The position numbers and the translations under genes are program-made. Shown here in pieces: positions 27,959 to 35,131 of a stretch of DNA of 64,000 nt. Origin of the DNA: Fervidobacterium pennivorans DSM 9078 (lineage in GTDB: Bacteria; Thermotogota; Thermotogae; Thermotogales; Fervidobacteriaceae); assembly GCF_000235405.2 (NCBI RefSeq), contig NC_017095.1, forward strand, positions 1,451,501 to 1,515,500. The letters are read 5' to 3'. The stretch's first letter is position 1. Each line of letters starts with the position of its first letter. The notes beneath the pieces were generated by a model, which worked only from the letters and a program-made list of their open reading frames with translations, ran no database searches and was not told the DNA's origin.

Positions 27959-27985
27959 CACACTCACCCACTATTTTTCAAACTC

Positions 27986-28204
27986 TTAGAGAATCAAATT
28001 AACCAAAATCTGCACATTGGTTTCCGTTAGCCTTGCTTCGTCTGGTTCAAATCCCTCCGGTATCACGCCGAGTTGCTTAAGTTGTTGCATGTCTTGTTCA
28101 AGTTCTGCAGGATTAATATTGTCAATAGGTTCTGGGATATTCAGCCTATAGGTCCTCGTTCGAGTTCCTTCGCTTTTCCTAAACATTAATGTGAGTCTTT
28201 TCAT
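27986..28204 (-). CDS. DUF2922-like small protein
   Basis: A 72-residue protein. Its pattern, MKRLTLMFRKSEG followed by YRLNIPEPIDNI and a C-terminal EARLTETNVQILV, resembles the DUF2922 family: small beta-rich proteins known from Firmicutes and without a known role. The match is by pattern only. It overlaps the upstream DUF1659-like gene by four bases (ATGA), so the two are translated together. Confidence 0.6.
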   Translation of the reverse strand: MKRLTLMFRKSEGTRTRTYRLNIPEPIDNINPAELEQDMQQLKQLGVIPEGFEPDEARLTETNVQILVNLIL

Positions 28205-28401
28205 AATCCATCACCCACACTTTCGGTTGTGACAATTTGAGCGCTTTCACACATGTATTTTGAATATTTGTCAAGTATCGAAACAACCGTTTGCGCATTT
28301 TCTGGACTAAAAGCATCCGAAACTGTTATGTTCTGTCTTCTATAGATAGGTTCGTTGTTTTCATCAAACCCTACTACCCATCTCAAAACTAACCTCTTCA
28401 T
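28201..28401 (-). CDS. DUF1659-like small protein
   Basis: A 66-residue protein, MKRLVLRWVVGFDENNEP with YRRQNITVSDAFSPENAQ after it. The strand, turn (DENNEP) and strand pattern resembles DUF1659, which is usually paired with DUF2922. The frame is open 56 codons further upstream, but GGAGGTG just before the ATG at 28401 and the family start decide for the short form. A perfect 16-base palindrome lies 40 bases upstream. Function unknown. Confidence 0.62.
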   Translation of the reverse strand: MKRLVLRWVVGFDENNEPIYRRQNITVSDAFSPENAQTVVSILDKYSKYMCESAQIVTTESVGDGL

Positions 28402-28440
28402 GAATACACCTCCACTCGCAAAAGTTGCATTTATATTTCT

Positions 28441-28456
28441 TTGCCTGCGCAGGCAA
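28441..28456. promoter_or_regulatory. Perfect 16-base palindrome before the DUF1659/2922 cluster
   Basis: TTGCCTGCGCAGGCAA is a perfect palindrome. On the minus strand its first half could serve as a -35 (TTGCCT) for a TATAAA 15 bases downstream, so a repressor bound here would block transcription. It could also form an RNA hairpin if transcription starts further upstream. Confidence 0.5.
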
Positions 28457-28504
28457 TGAGATGTATCTACGTCAAATGGGCCGTTAACATGAAATTTACA
28501 AACA

Positions 28505-28535
28505 AAAAGCCCAGGTTTGTTAATCCCTGGGCTTT
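28505..28535 (-). terminator. Terminator after the small membrane protein gene
   Basis: AAAAGCCCAGG pairs with CCTGGGCTTTT around a nine-base loop; the minus strand continues TTTTTGTTTG. It lies about 20 bases past the stop codon of the gene at 28554-28775. Confidence 0.85.
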
Positions 28536-28553
28536 TGCATATACTCTGTTTAT

Positions 28554-28775
28554 TTATTTTTTCTTCCATCCTTTAACTGCACTGTAGATTATCCAGACCA
28601 AAAATCCTATGGCTATGATAGGCACAAGTGCAGCCAAGAAAAGGGATGCGAGAACAAGTATTAATAGAAAAATAACAATACCTATTATCCAAACCAGCAA
28701 TGGCGTCAAAAATGGAAGCATCGAAATCACTATTAACGCAACAACCAAAATACCTATGAGTGTGAATATCCACAT
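28554..28775 (-). CDS. Small hydrophobic membrane protein
   Basis: A 73-residue protein made almost entirely of hydrophobic residues, enough for two or three transmembrane helices, with a basic tail GWKKK. No family is recognised. AGAGGG about nine bases before the ATG is a fair ribosome site, and a strong terminator follows, which supports a real gene. Its start is 26 bases past the stop of the PPi-phosphofructokinase gene on the same strand, so the two may be cotranscribed. Confidence 0.65.
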   Translation of the reverse strand: MWIFTLIGILVVALIVISMLPFLTPLLVWIIGIVIFLLILVLASLFLAALVPIIAIGFLVWIIYSAVKGWKKK

Positions 28776-28800
28776 GAGTTTTCCCTCTTTTCGTGAGAAA

Positions 28801-29979
28801 TTACTTTAAATCCAACAGCTTGTAATCCGGCAGTCCGTTTCTGAATGGTGGATACGGCTCTCCCTGTATCAATGGTAGTGCGTATTTGAAGAACTTTTCT
28901 GTTACCATGAACTTGTCGAAATAATCTTTTGGGAGCATCCTTGTTTGTTCCGCAACCAAATTCAGAGGAACAGAAGAGTATCTAATTTCATACGGTTCAT
29001 CCGAAACGCGCTCCATAGTAACCATAACACCGTAATTATCCTCCAAAGCATATCTAACGGCCATTCTTCCACACATCTCAGCTTCTTGGACGTCTGTCGC
29101 GCTTGCAATATGTCTCCCACTCCTTTGTAAATAATCTGGGATTGCCACGTGGGTTTTTAGTCCTAACTCAGACCTAACCATACCAGCAATCGTGAATCCA
29201 ACACCTCCAAGTTGGCGATTACCAAAACTATCGGTGTATCCCATATCGGAGACAAAGAACCCGTCCGGATATTTCAAACCCTCCGCAACAGCGATAGCAC
29301 AGTGACCTTTCCTGGAAACAATATTATCTACCGCAGAAATAAATTCATCTTTATTAAACGGCTCTTCTGGTAACAACACAATATCTGCACCGATACCGTT
29401 TACCCAACCTAAAGCTGCGGCAGCTGCTAACCAACCAGCATGTCTTCCCATGATTTCCATGACGAAAACCTGAGTAGAGTCCACATACATGCTTCTTAAA
29501 TCAAGTGCAGCCTCCATCATAGCTATAGCAATATATTTCGCGGCTGAGCCGTATCCGGGACAATGGTCTGTATGTGGAAGGTCATTATCAATAGTCTTGG
29601 GGACTCCAACAACTTTCAATTCGTAACCTCTTTTTTGTGCTTCGGCCTGCAATCTCCAAGCGGTGTCCATAGAATCGTTGCCACCGTTGTAGAAGAAATA
29701 TCTAATATCATTTTTCCTAAAAATCTCAAAAAGCTTCTCTATATCAGCATCACTTTTTAACTTCTTTCTACAAGAACCAAACGCACCTGCAGGTGTGTAC
29801 CTCAAAAATTCTATGTCAAGCTCTGTTGCATCCAGAAATCTCTCCTTCAAAATACCCGTAACACCGTTAATTCCCACGTATATTTCCAAACCGTTCTTTC
29901 TTGCCTCATCTATAACACCATAGGCACTTGCGTTGATAACGCTTGTAACACCACCAGACTGTGCGTACAACGCCTTCAT
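28801..29979 (-). CDS. pfp: PPi-dependent 6-phosphofructokinase
   Basis: This enzyme reversibly phosphorylates fructose-6-phosphate using pyrophosphate in place of ATP, saving energy in glycolysis. The 392-residue protein has the two residues that mark PPi use: NGGNDS (Asp in place of the Gly of ATP enzymes) and PKTIDND (Lys in place of Gly). Further motifs are the GRHAGW segment in MEIMGRHAGWLA and the PDYLQRSGRHIA region. T. maritima has both ATP- and PPi-type enzymes; this corresponds to the latter. A strong GGAGGGG ribosome site and an extended -10 promoter precede it. Confidence 0.92.
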   Translation of the reverse strand: MKALYAQSGGVTSVINASAYGVIDEARKNGLEIYVGINGVTGILKERFLDATELDIEFLRYTPAGAFGSCRKKLKSDADIEKLFEIFRKNDIRYFFYNGGNDSMDTAWRLQAEAQKRGYELKVVGVPKTIDNDLPHTDHCPGYGSAAKYIAIAMMEAALDLRSMYVDSTQVFVMEIMGRHAGWLAAAAALGWVNGIGADIVLLPEEPFNKDEFISAVDNIVSRKGHCAIAVAEGLKYPDGFFVSDMGYTDSFGNRQLGGVGFTIAGMVRSELGLKTHVAIPDYLQRSGRHIASATDVQEAEMCGRMAVRYALEDNYGVMVTMERVSDEPYEIRYSSVPLNLVAEQTRMLPKDYFDKFMVTEKFFKYALPLIQGEPYPPFRNGLPDYKLLDLK

Positions 29980-30023
29980 AAGCTACCCCTCCAATCTACA
30001 TTTTCCACAACACACTTATCGAT

Positions 30024-30032
30024 ATTTTACCA
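30024..30032 (-). promoter_or_regulatory. Extended -10 promoter of the PPi-phosphofructokinase gene
   Basis: The minus strand reads TGG then TAAAAT (30024-30029), a TGn extended -10 element, about 45 bases before the start codon. No convincing -35 is seen. Confidence 0.6.
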
Positions 30033-30054
30033 CAAAAGTCTCAAAGCAAAACAA

Positions 30055-30089
30055 AACCCCGGACTAGTTCCAAAACATAGTCCGGGGTT
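30055..30089 (-). terminator. Terminator of the starch-binding/barrel operon
   Basis: The 12-pair stem AACCCCGGACTA/TAGTCCGGGGTT with an 11-base loop is followed on the minus strand by TTTGTTTTG. It lies 42 bases past the stop codon. Confidence 0.88.
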
Positions 30090-30130
30090 ACAAATTTAAA
30101 GAGTTTTCAAAAACGCTAATTCAGTTTAAC

Positions 30131-32119
30131 TTAGAAATTAACAACACCGGTTAGTATTAGCGTTGTTGCTCCCATTATGTTTTGCAAGTTTGTGTTTCTG
30201 ATGGTCAATTTGACATCAGAAACATCATCAAATCTTCCCAAAACAACTGAAACTGCGTTGGTGGTTGATGACTTTTCGTAACCTATTCCGAATTTGTATT
30301 TGTCTACAGTGATTTGTCCATAAACCGTGTAATTTTTGGAGCCGAGCGTGTATGTGCCGTTAGCATATAGGCCAAACCCAAAAATTCCTGTTTGTCCTTC
30401 TGCGTAAAATTTGTTTCCATCAAAGTTTCCAGAAATCGCAAACTGTTCCGTTGAAAAACTCATAGCGACGTAATATGAGGAGTTAGCCAAGTTATACAGG
30501 CCTTCGACGGAAAGACCGAACGGCTTCTCTATATCGTATCTTGCTGCAACAGAATAACCGGTTGCGTAATAATCAGAAGCCGCCACGAGCGTTAAACAGT
30601 TGTATTCTAAACCACCGACCATCGGAAGTTTGTTGCTCGTGTAGCCCAATCCGAAGATGACAGAAACCTTTTCCATTACTTTATAACTGAAAACTAAGCC
30701 TGTATCCTTGGCTTTGGTTCCGGCGGGCAAATTCCAAGGTGTTTTGTAATGGAAACCAACATTAAGTTTATCGTTCTTTAGGTTAAACAAAGCGCTGTCG
30801 ACAGTTGCTCCACCGTAAACCAAGGACACTGTGATGTCTGAATTTGGAACGAACATCAGTGTCAACTTAGTGGTTGGCGCACCTGTAAAAATCAAATATT
30901 TAGTCGCATCCAACTTAAACGAATAGGTGAACTCGTATTTCCCTTTTACCGGTAGTCCCCCTGCTTGCGATTCTACTCCTTCAATAGCAAGCTTTCCATC
31001 TTTTTCAACGAGTTTGAATACACCGTTCTTGCCACCAAATCCATCTGGCTCGTATGCTGGAGCGAGTGGGTCTTCTTCCCAGACATCGTTTCCACCAATC
31101 ACAAAAACGAATTTATACTTATGCACACCTGGTTGTAGAGCAAGTGTTGTCACCCAATATCCATCGACAAGTTGCATCTTTTGTGCCCTTGGGTTCCATC
31201 CGTTGAACGAACCTGCAAGATAAGCTTCTTGAGCATTCTCTTTTTTTACTGCAAAAACAACCTTACCATCAACGATAGACAATCCCGGTGTGACCTTTCC
31301 TACCGTTGCTGCAGGCTTCTTTTCTTCCACTTTAGATCCTTCTTGCTTTCCTTCCTTAACTGCTGTTGCTGGTGCCTTTACAACAAGTTTTCCACCTTCG
31401 CGTGCAACTTCGATAACTGCATTCAGTCCACCAAAACCATCATCGGTATATGCGAACGCATTTGGGTCGGGTATCCAATTACCGTCAACAACGAATTTGT
31501 ATTCGTATACGCCAGGTTGAAGTTCCAATACTGCTTCCCACCATCCATCCTCGATAAAATAAAGCGGAGTATCGTCTGCTTTCCAATTGTTGAAAGAACC
31601 AGCAATGTAAGGTTGTTTTGCGTCTTTGTTGTAGTAACGGATAATCACATAACCATCAGCATCGACAAATATCGTGTTTTCTCTTTTTTCATTCAGTATA
31701 TACTTCTTTCCGCCTTGCTGAGTTTGTGCTTGAGTTGTTCCTTCCGGAGCTACTATCTTGCCATCATCTGTAAGTGTGAAGATTCCGTTCTTGCCACCAA
31801 ACCCATCATCCACATAGGCTGGGGCTTCCGGGTCTTCTTTCCAGGTCTTGCCATCGATAACAAACTTGTACTGGTAGGTTCCAGGTTTTAATTCCGCTTC
31901 GTAGGTCCAAACCCCATCAACTAACTTCATCGCCCATGCTATTGGACTCCAGTTATTAAATGTACCTGCCAGATAAACAACGTTAGCTTGAGCTTTAAAT
32001 GTGAATATAACCTTTCCGTCTTTGTAAGTAACACCTGCAAACGACAATGTTGAAAGTAGAACAATTAAAGTAACAACAAACAGTGCCTTTTTCAAGTTTG
32101 AAAATATCGAAAGCTTCAT
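30131..32119 (-). CDS. Secreted protein with three starch-binding-like (CBM48/AMPK-beta type) domains and a C-terminal beta-barrel
   Basis: A 662-residue exported protein. A signal peptide (to about residue 28) is followed by three repeats with the same plan: YLAGTFNNW (near 55), YIAGSFNNW (near 171) and YLAGSFNGW (near 300). Each continues to a YKFV strand and ends with an AYxDDGFGGxN segment. These are features of CBM48/AMPK glycogen-binding domains. Linkers are Gln/Thr- or Lys/Glu/Ala-rich. Residues from about 400 to the end are a run of amphipathic strands ending LILTGVVNF, as expected for an outer-membrane barrel. I infer a surface alpha-glucan binding protein fixed in the toga. AGGAGG eight bases before the ATG at 32119 sets the start. 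It is last in a three-gene operon. Confidence 0.8.
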   Translation of the reverse strand: MKLSIFSNLKKALFVVTLIVLLSTLSFAGVTYKDGKVIFTFKAQANVVYLAGTFNNWSPIAWAMKLVDGVWTYEAELKPGTYQYKFVIDGKTWKEDPEAPAYVDDGFGGKNGIFTLTDDGKIVAPEGTTQAQTQQGGKKYILNEKRENTIFVDADGYVIIRYYNKDAKQPYIAGSFNNWKADDTPLYFIEDGWWEAVLELQPGVYEYKFVVDGNWIPDPNAFAYTDDGFGGLNAVIEVAREGGKLVVKAPATAVKEGKQEGSKVEEKKPAATVGKVTPGLSIVDGKVVFAVKKENAQEAYLAGSFNGWNPRAQKMQLVDGYWVTTLALQPGVHKYKFVFVIGGNDVWEEDPLAPAYEPDGFGGKNGVFKLVEKDGKLAIEGVESQAGGLPVKGKYEFTYSFKLDATKYLIFTGAPTTKLTLMFVPNSDITVSLVYGGATVDSALFNLKNDKLNVGFHYKTPWNLPAGTKAKDTGLVFSYKVMEKVSVIFGLGYTSNKLPMVGGLEYNCLTLVAASDYYATGYSVAARYDIEKPFGLSVEGLYNLANSSYYVAMSFSTEQFAISGNFDGNKFYAEGQTGIFGFGLYANGTYTLGSKNYTVYGQITVDKYKFGIGYEKSSTTNAVSVVLGRFDDVSDVKLTIRNTNLQNIMGATTLILTGVVNF

Positions 32120-32162
32120 CAACCGCACCTCCTAATCCTCACTTTTTATTTCTTTCCAAAAA

Positions 32163-33365
32163 TTACCACCAAGCGTTGATTTTAAACGCAACAACAGGTT
32201 TGAATGGATTATCCCCTGCAAAATCTCCATTCCCAATTTGAATTGCAAAATCTGCGTTCTGGAAACCAGTGAACTTAAGTTCTCCAAAGAAAAAGTCCTT
32301 TTCTTCGTAGTAACCAATTATCTTTTGATACTTGGCAAATAAGTTTATATTTCCAAACGAACGGCCAAGTTCTACGTAATAAACTTCTCCGATTGTATTA
32401 ACTACATTGTGTGCAGGTTTTCCGAACGAATAAGCAAATTTTCCCGAGAAGTTCATGAAGCTGAACGTAGTTCCAAGGCTTACATTAAATTTTCCCCACT
32501 CCGTCGGCATTGCTCCTGTAACATCAGCAAAACCTGTCTTTTTAAGGTTGACGAATGCACCACCATAGTTTATATCCATACCAACCTCAGTGTTTTTTAA
32601 CACATCATCGGAAAACTTTTCAAAGCAGAAATTCGTATTCATATATGTGTTAAACGCAGGTTGTGAACCGAATTTGTACCATGCACTCACGATGTTTTGG
32701 TTGCTTATATATTGAGGACTGAGTGCCAAGTTTGTATTCGTAGCACCAGCAAGCAAGTATCTAACACCCCAGTTGTAGTTACCTTCGGCGACAGAAACCA
32801 TTCCAACGGAGTTCTTTATATCGAAATTTTTCACGTCTTGTAATACAAACTCATAGTTGACATTTAACCCAGAAACTTTCAAAAACCCGTACAAAGCTGT
32901 ATCGAACTTTTCATCGCGTTTACCAAATAGTAAGTTTGTGTTCATAAAAGGAATCTTCATATCAGCATACATCACTACGTCAGAGAAAACGACCTTGAAA
33001 TGACTTGTCTGAATTTCTACACCGTCTTTCCCACTGTCATATTTATATAGAACTAATGGGTCTGAGGCCTTTATGAAACCAGTGTTTTTGTAAAGGTTTA
33101 CTTTGGCACCTTCAATCGTGAACGTTAGCCTTGCTGATTCCAGATTCGAACCATTTAAACTTGCTGAAAAATCGAAATCTTTTCCAAGAGCGGAAGGGTT
33201 CATTCTAAACTCCGTAGAGAATGATGTTCCAACATTTTCGGCTGAAAAATCATATGCAACAGAAAAATTTGTAGAAAAACTTGTTTGCAAGGCGAATAAA
33301 TTGTTTGAAGCTATAATCAATATCAGTAACGAAACAAAAAAAATCTTGCACATTAAACTCTTCAC
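32163..33365 (-). CDS. Exported beta-barrel protein, probable outer-membrane porin-like
   Basis: A 400-residue protein. It has a signal peptide (hydrophobic LLILIIASN, cleavage near residue 25 after LFA) and then alternating strands rich in aromatic and small residues without cysteine pairs. It ends VVAFKINAWW, a terminal aromatic strand typical of barrel proteins. I cannot name the family. The GTG start has AGGTGAT upstream. It lies between a two-repeat starch-binding-like lipoprotein and the triple-repeat barrel protein, with gaps of 43 bases on both sides, so the three are probably made together. A pore for oligosaccharides is a reasonable guess. Confidence 0.7.
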   Translation of the reverse strand: MKSLMCKIFFVSLLILIIASNNLFALQTSFSTNFSVAYDFSAENVGTSFSTEFRMNPSALGKDFDFSASLNGSNLESARLTFTIEGAKVNLYKNTGFIKASDPLVLYKYDSGKDGVEIQTSHFKVVFSDVVMYADMKIPFMNTNLLFGKRDEKFDTALYGFLKVSGLNVNYEFVLQDVKNFDIKNSVGMVSVAEGNYNWGVRYLLAGATNTNLALSPQYISNQNIVSAWYKFGSQPAFNTYMNTNFCFEKFSDDVLKNTEVGMDINYGGAFVNLKKTGFADVTGAMPTEWGKFNVSLGTTFSFMNFSGKFAYSFGKPAHNVVNTIGEVYYVELGRSFGNINLFAKYQKIIGYYEEKDFFFGELKFTGFQNADFAIQIGNGDFAGDNPFKPVVAFKINAWW

Positions 33366-33408
33366 GCTATCATCACCTCACAAAGGTAATTCTTTTAGTA
33401 ATTTACAG

Positions 33409-34164
33409 CTACTTCTTCGTGTAAGTTACCGCAAGGATAGAGAACTTAGGATTATACGTAAACTTCAAATCATACGTTCCATCCTCTGGTAACGAAAAGG
33501 AAGCGTCTTGTCCCATCCCTGCATCGTATTTCTTTCCATCGTAGTTCATTTCCCAAGGTTTCCACTCGTTATCTGTTCTTGAGAGTTTGTATTTGTACTC
33601 CTTTTTTTGACCCGCGAAATTCTTCACTTCGTAAACAAAGACCTTGTTCGTATCATCCCAAGTCATTACTCCTTGGGTCAGATTCCAATTATTAATTTCT
33701 CCACCTATTGACCAGTTCTTTTGAGCTGTCTTCATCTTCTCACTATCACCAACCCCAACAGCTAAACCATTAACCATAGCTGTTGGTGTGGCATAAATCG
33801 TAAGCTTTGTATCACTTCCAAGGTTTTCTTTCCAAACAGGAATTGCGGAAGAAACCTTTGTAACTCCACTTTGCCTGTAAATTACCTTATAGTAACCTAT
33901 CAAAAACTGTGGTCCGCCACGGCTCGGATTGAAAGTTATCGAAGCAACTGGTAATTCAAAAACATAAGCGTCCTCTGAGGTGCTGGGTGTCATTTTGTCA
34001 CCTTCCGTTGGCACCCAGTTGTTCCACTCACCTACAACGTAAATGCCATCTGGAAGCTGAAGGTTCAGGAGCTTCATACAACTTGAAACGGTTCCAAGGA
34101 TAAATAAAATTAAAACGGGTACGAAAATGAAGGATATGCTTCTAAAACCAGACAATTTTTTCAA
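33409..34164 (-). CDS. Lipoprotein with two starch-binding-like repeats (SusE/F-like in plan)
   Basis: A 251-residue lipoprotein with a hydrophobic segment and lipobox VSSC near residue 29. Two beta-domains follow. The first has GIYVVGEWNNWVP, the second WSIGGEINNWNL and then VFVYEVKNF and EYKYKLSR. This pattern, N-N-W followed later by a YK strand, recalls starch-binding early-set domains and the repeats of SusE/SusF. The frame opens at a GTG inside the ribosome site; TTG at 34164, eight bases after GGAGG, is the better start. It begins the operon with two barrel proteins. Surface glucan binding is inferred. Confidence 0.68.
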   Translation of the reverse strand: MKKLSGFRSISFIFVPVLILFILGTVSSCMKLLNLQLPDGIYVVGEWNNWVPTEGDKMTPSTSEDAYVFELPVASITFNPSRGGPQFLIGYYKVIYRQSGVTKVSSAIPVWKENLGSDTKLTIYATPTAMVNGLAVGVGDSEKMKTAQKNWSIGGEINNWNLTQGVMTWDDTNKVFVYEVKNFAGQKKEYKYKLSRTDNEWKPWEMNYDGKKYDAGMGQDASFSLPEDGTYDLKFTYNPKFSILAVTYTKK

Positions 34165-34231
34165 AGAGATCACCTCCGAAAAGATAAAAAGATGAGTAAT
34201 CGCTTAGTTTAAGTATAGAAAACTCATAAAA

Positions 34232-34251
34232 GAAGGGGCTTGCGCCCCTTC
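34232..34251 (-). terminator. Terminator of the DOMON/CBM9-like lipoprotein gene
   Basis: The eight-pair stem GAAGGGGC/GCCCCTTC with a four-base loop is flanked by T runs on both strands (TTTTATG on the minus strand). It separates this gene from the downstream starch-binding operon. Confidence 0.85.
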
Positions 34252-34277
34252 TTTTTGGCAATTTAACGATATTAACA

Positions 34278-34985
34278 TTAGTGTTCCGGACTATAAGTAA
34301 TCATACTCTTTAACACCAGTGGGGCTTGATATCCACTATCACCCGACACAGGTGTTGCTTCTTGTTCTGGCAAGAAATCTGCGGCCCACTGGACTGTTCC
34401 ATTATCACTGGTACCCCCTGTCAGGACAAACGCTGCTTTCACTGTAAGCTCTGTCGAAGCTTTAGTTATACCAAATATTTCAAGTGGGATCGCAAACTCT
34501 GCTTTAATGTGTTCACCTGCATTAAAGGCTTTTGAAACACTGTCAGTGATCTTCACAAATCCGTCTGGTGTCACTTTCCAAGCTTCGAAACCATTATCCC
34601 AAGCTTCAATTACAAGGTCGATGTCACCGTTTTCAACCGCATACATCCTGTTTTCCCATTCATGTTGAGCTGTATTCGTCGCACCTTCTACTCCTGAGAT
34701 ATCCACAATAACCATGAAATTGTTGTAACCTTCTTTCGTATACTCTCCACCAATGTAAAGTTGTGTTGCATCAAAGCAAATACCAGCAGCGTAAAGCTCG
34801 TTTGCTGAACCCCATTTGGAATCTGTTGCTAAATCCGTAACAAGGAGTGTTCCCCATTCGGTAAGTGCTCCATCAACAGTTATCGTCTTTCCAATAGGTT
34901 GCGGTTGTGGTTGTGGTTGTTCAACACAACTGGTAACAACTAAAGCCATCAATACCGCAATAAACAACCAAAGTACCTTTTTCAT
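34278..34985 (-). CDS. Lipoprotein with a CBM9/DOMON-like domain
   Basis: A 235-residue lipoprotein with lipobox VTSC (Cys near residue 20), then a short Gln-Pro repeat linker (PQPQPQPQP). The single domain begins TITVDGALTEWG, the usual opening of CBM9/DOMON-type and glucodextranase C-terminal binding domains, followed by LYAAGICFDATQLYIGGEY. Such domains bind sugars or haem; next to amylase and starch-binding genes, sugar binding is favoured. Strong ribosome site GGGGAGG. It is monocistronic, with a palindrome at 35088-35102 over its promoter and a terminator behind. Confidence 0.72.
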   Translation of the reverse strand: MKKVLWLFIAVLMALVVTSCVEQPQPQPQPIGKTITVDGALTEWGTLLVTDLATDSKWGSANELYAAGICFDATQLYIGGEYTKEGYNNFMVIVDISGVEGATNTAQHEWENRMYAVENGDIDLVIEAWDNGFEAWKVTPDGFVKITDSVSKAFNAGEHIKAEFAIPLEIFGITKASTELTVKAAFVLTGGTSDNGTVQWAADFLPEQEATPVSGDSGYQAPLVLKSMITYSPEH

Positions 34986-35062
34986 ACTCCATACCTCCCC
35001 TTTCTGAAGTGTTTTTACAAATCTTCAAGGTTACCAACGCCGCAAATCTTTCCCAAAATCGT

Positions 35063-35102
35063 ATTATACACCTTTCCAATGAAAAAAGTTCCAAGTTGGA
35101 AC
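35063..35102 (-). promoter_or_regulatory. Promoter and palindromic operator of the DOMON-like lipoprotein gene
   Basis: TATAAT (35063-35068) on the minus strand has a perfect palindrome GTTCCAA-G-TTGGAAC (35088-35102) at its -35 region. A second imperfect repeat, ACATTTCC/GGAATGT, adjoins at 35101-35117. The palindrome would let a dimeric regulator control the gene. Confidence 0.55.
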
Positions 35103-35131
35103 ATTTCCACGGAATGTTGCACAACCTTTCG

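Noticed and set aside
28801-29979. ATP-dependent phosphofructokinase
   Set aside because: The GGND and PKTIDND signatures are those of PPi-dependent enzymes.
31172-31891. 239-codon plus-strand frame opposite the triple starch-binding gene
   Set aside because: Shadow frame; the product is Cys/Phe/Ser-rich without domains, and the opposite strand has clear domain repeats and a signal peptide.
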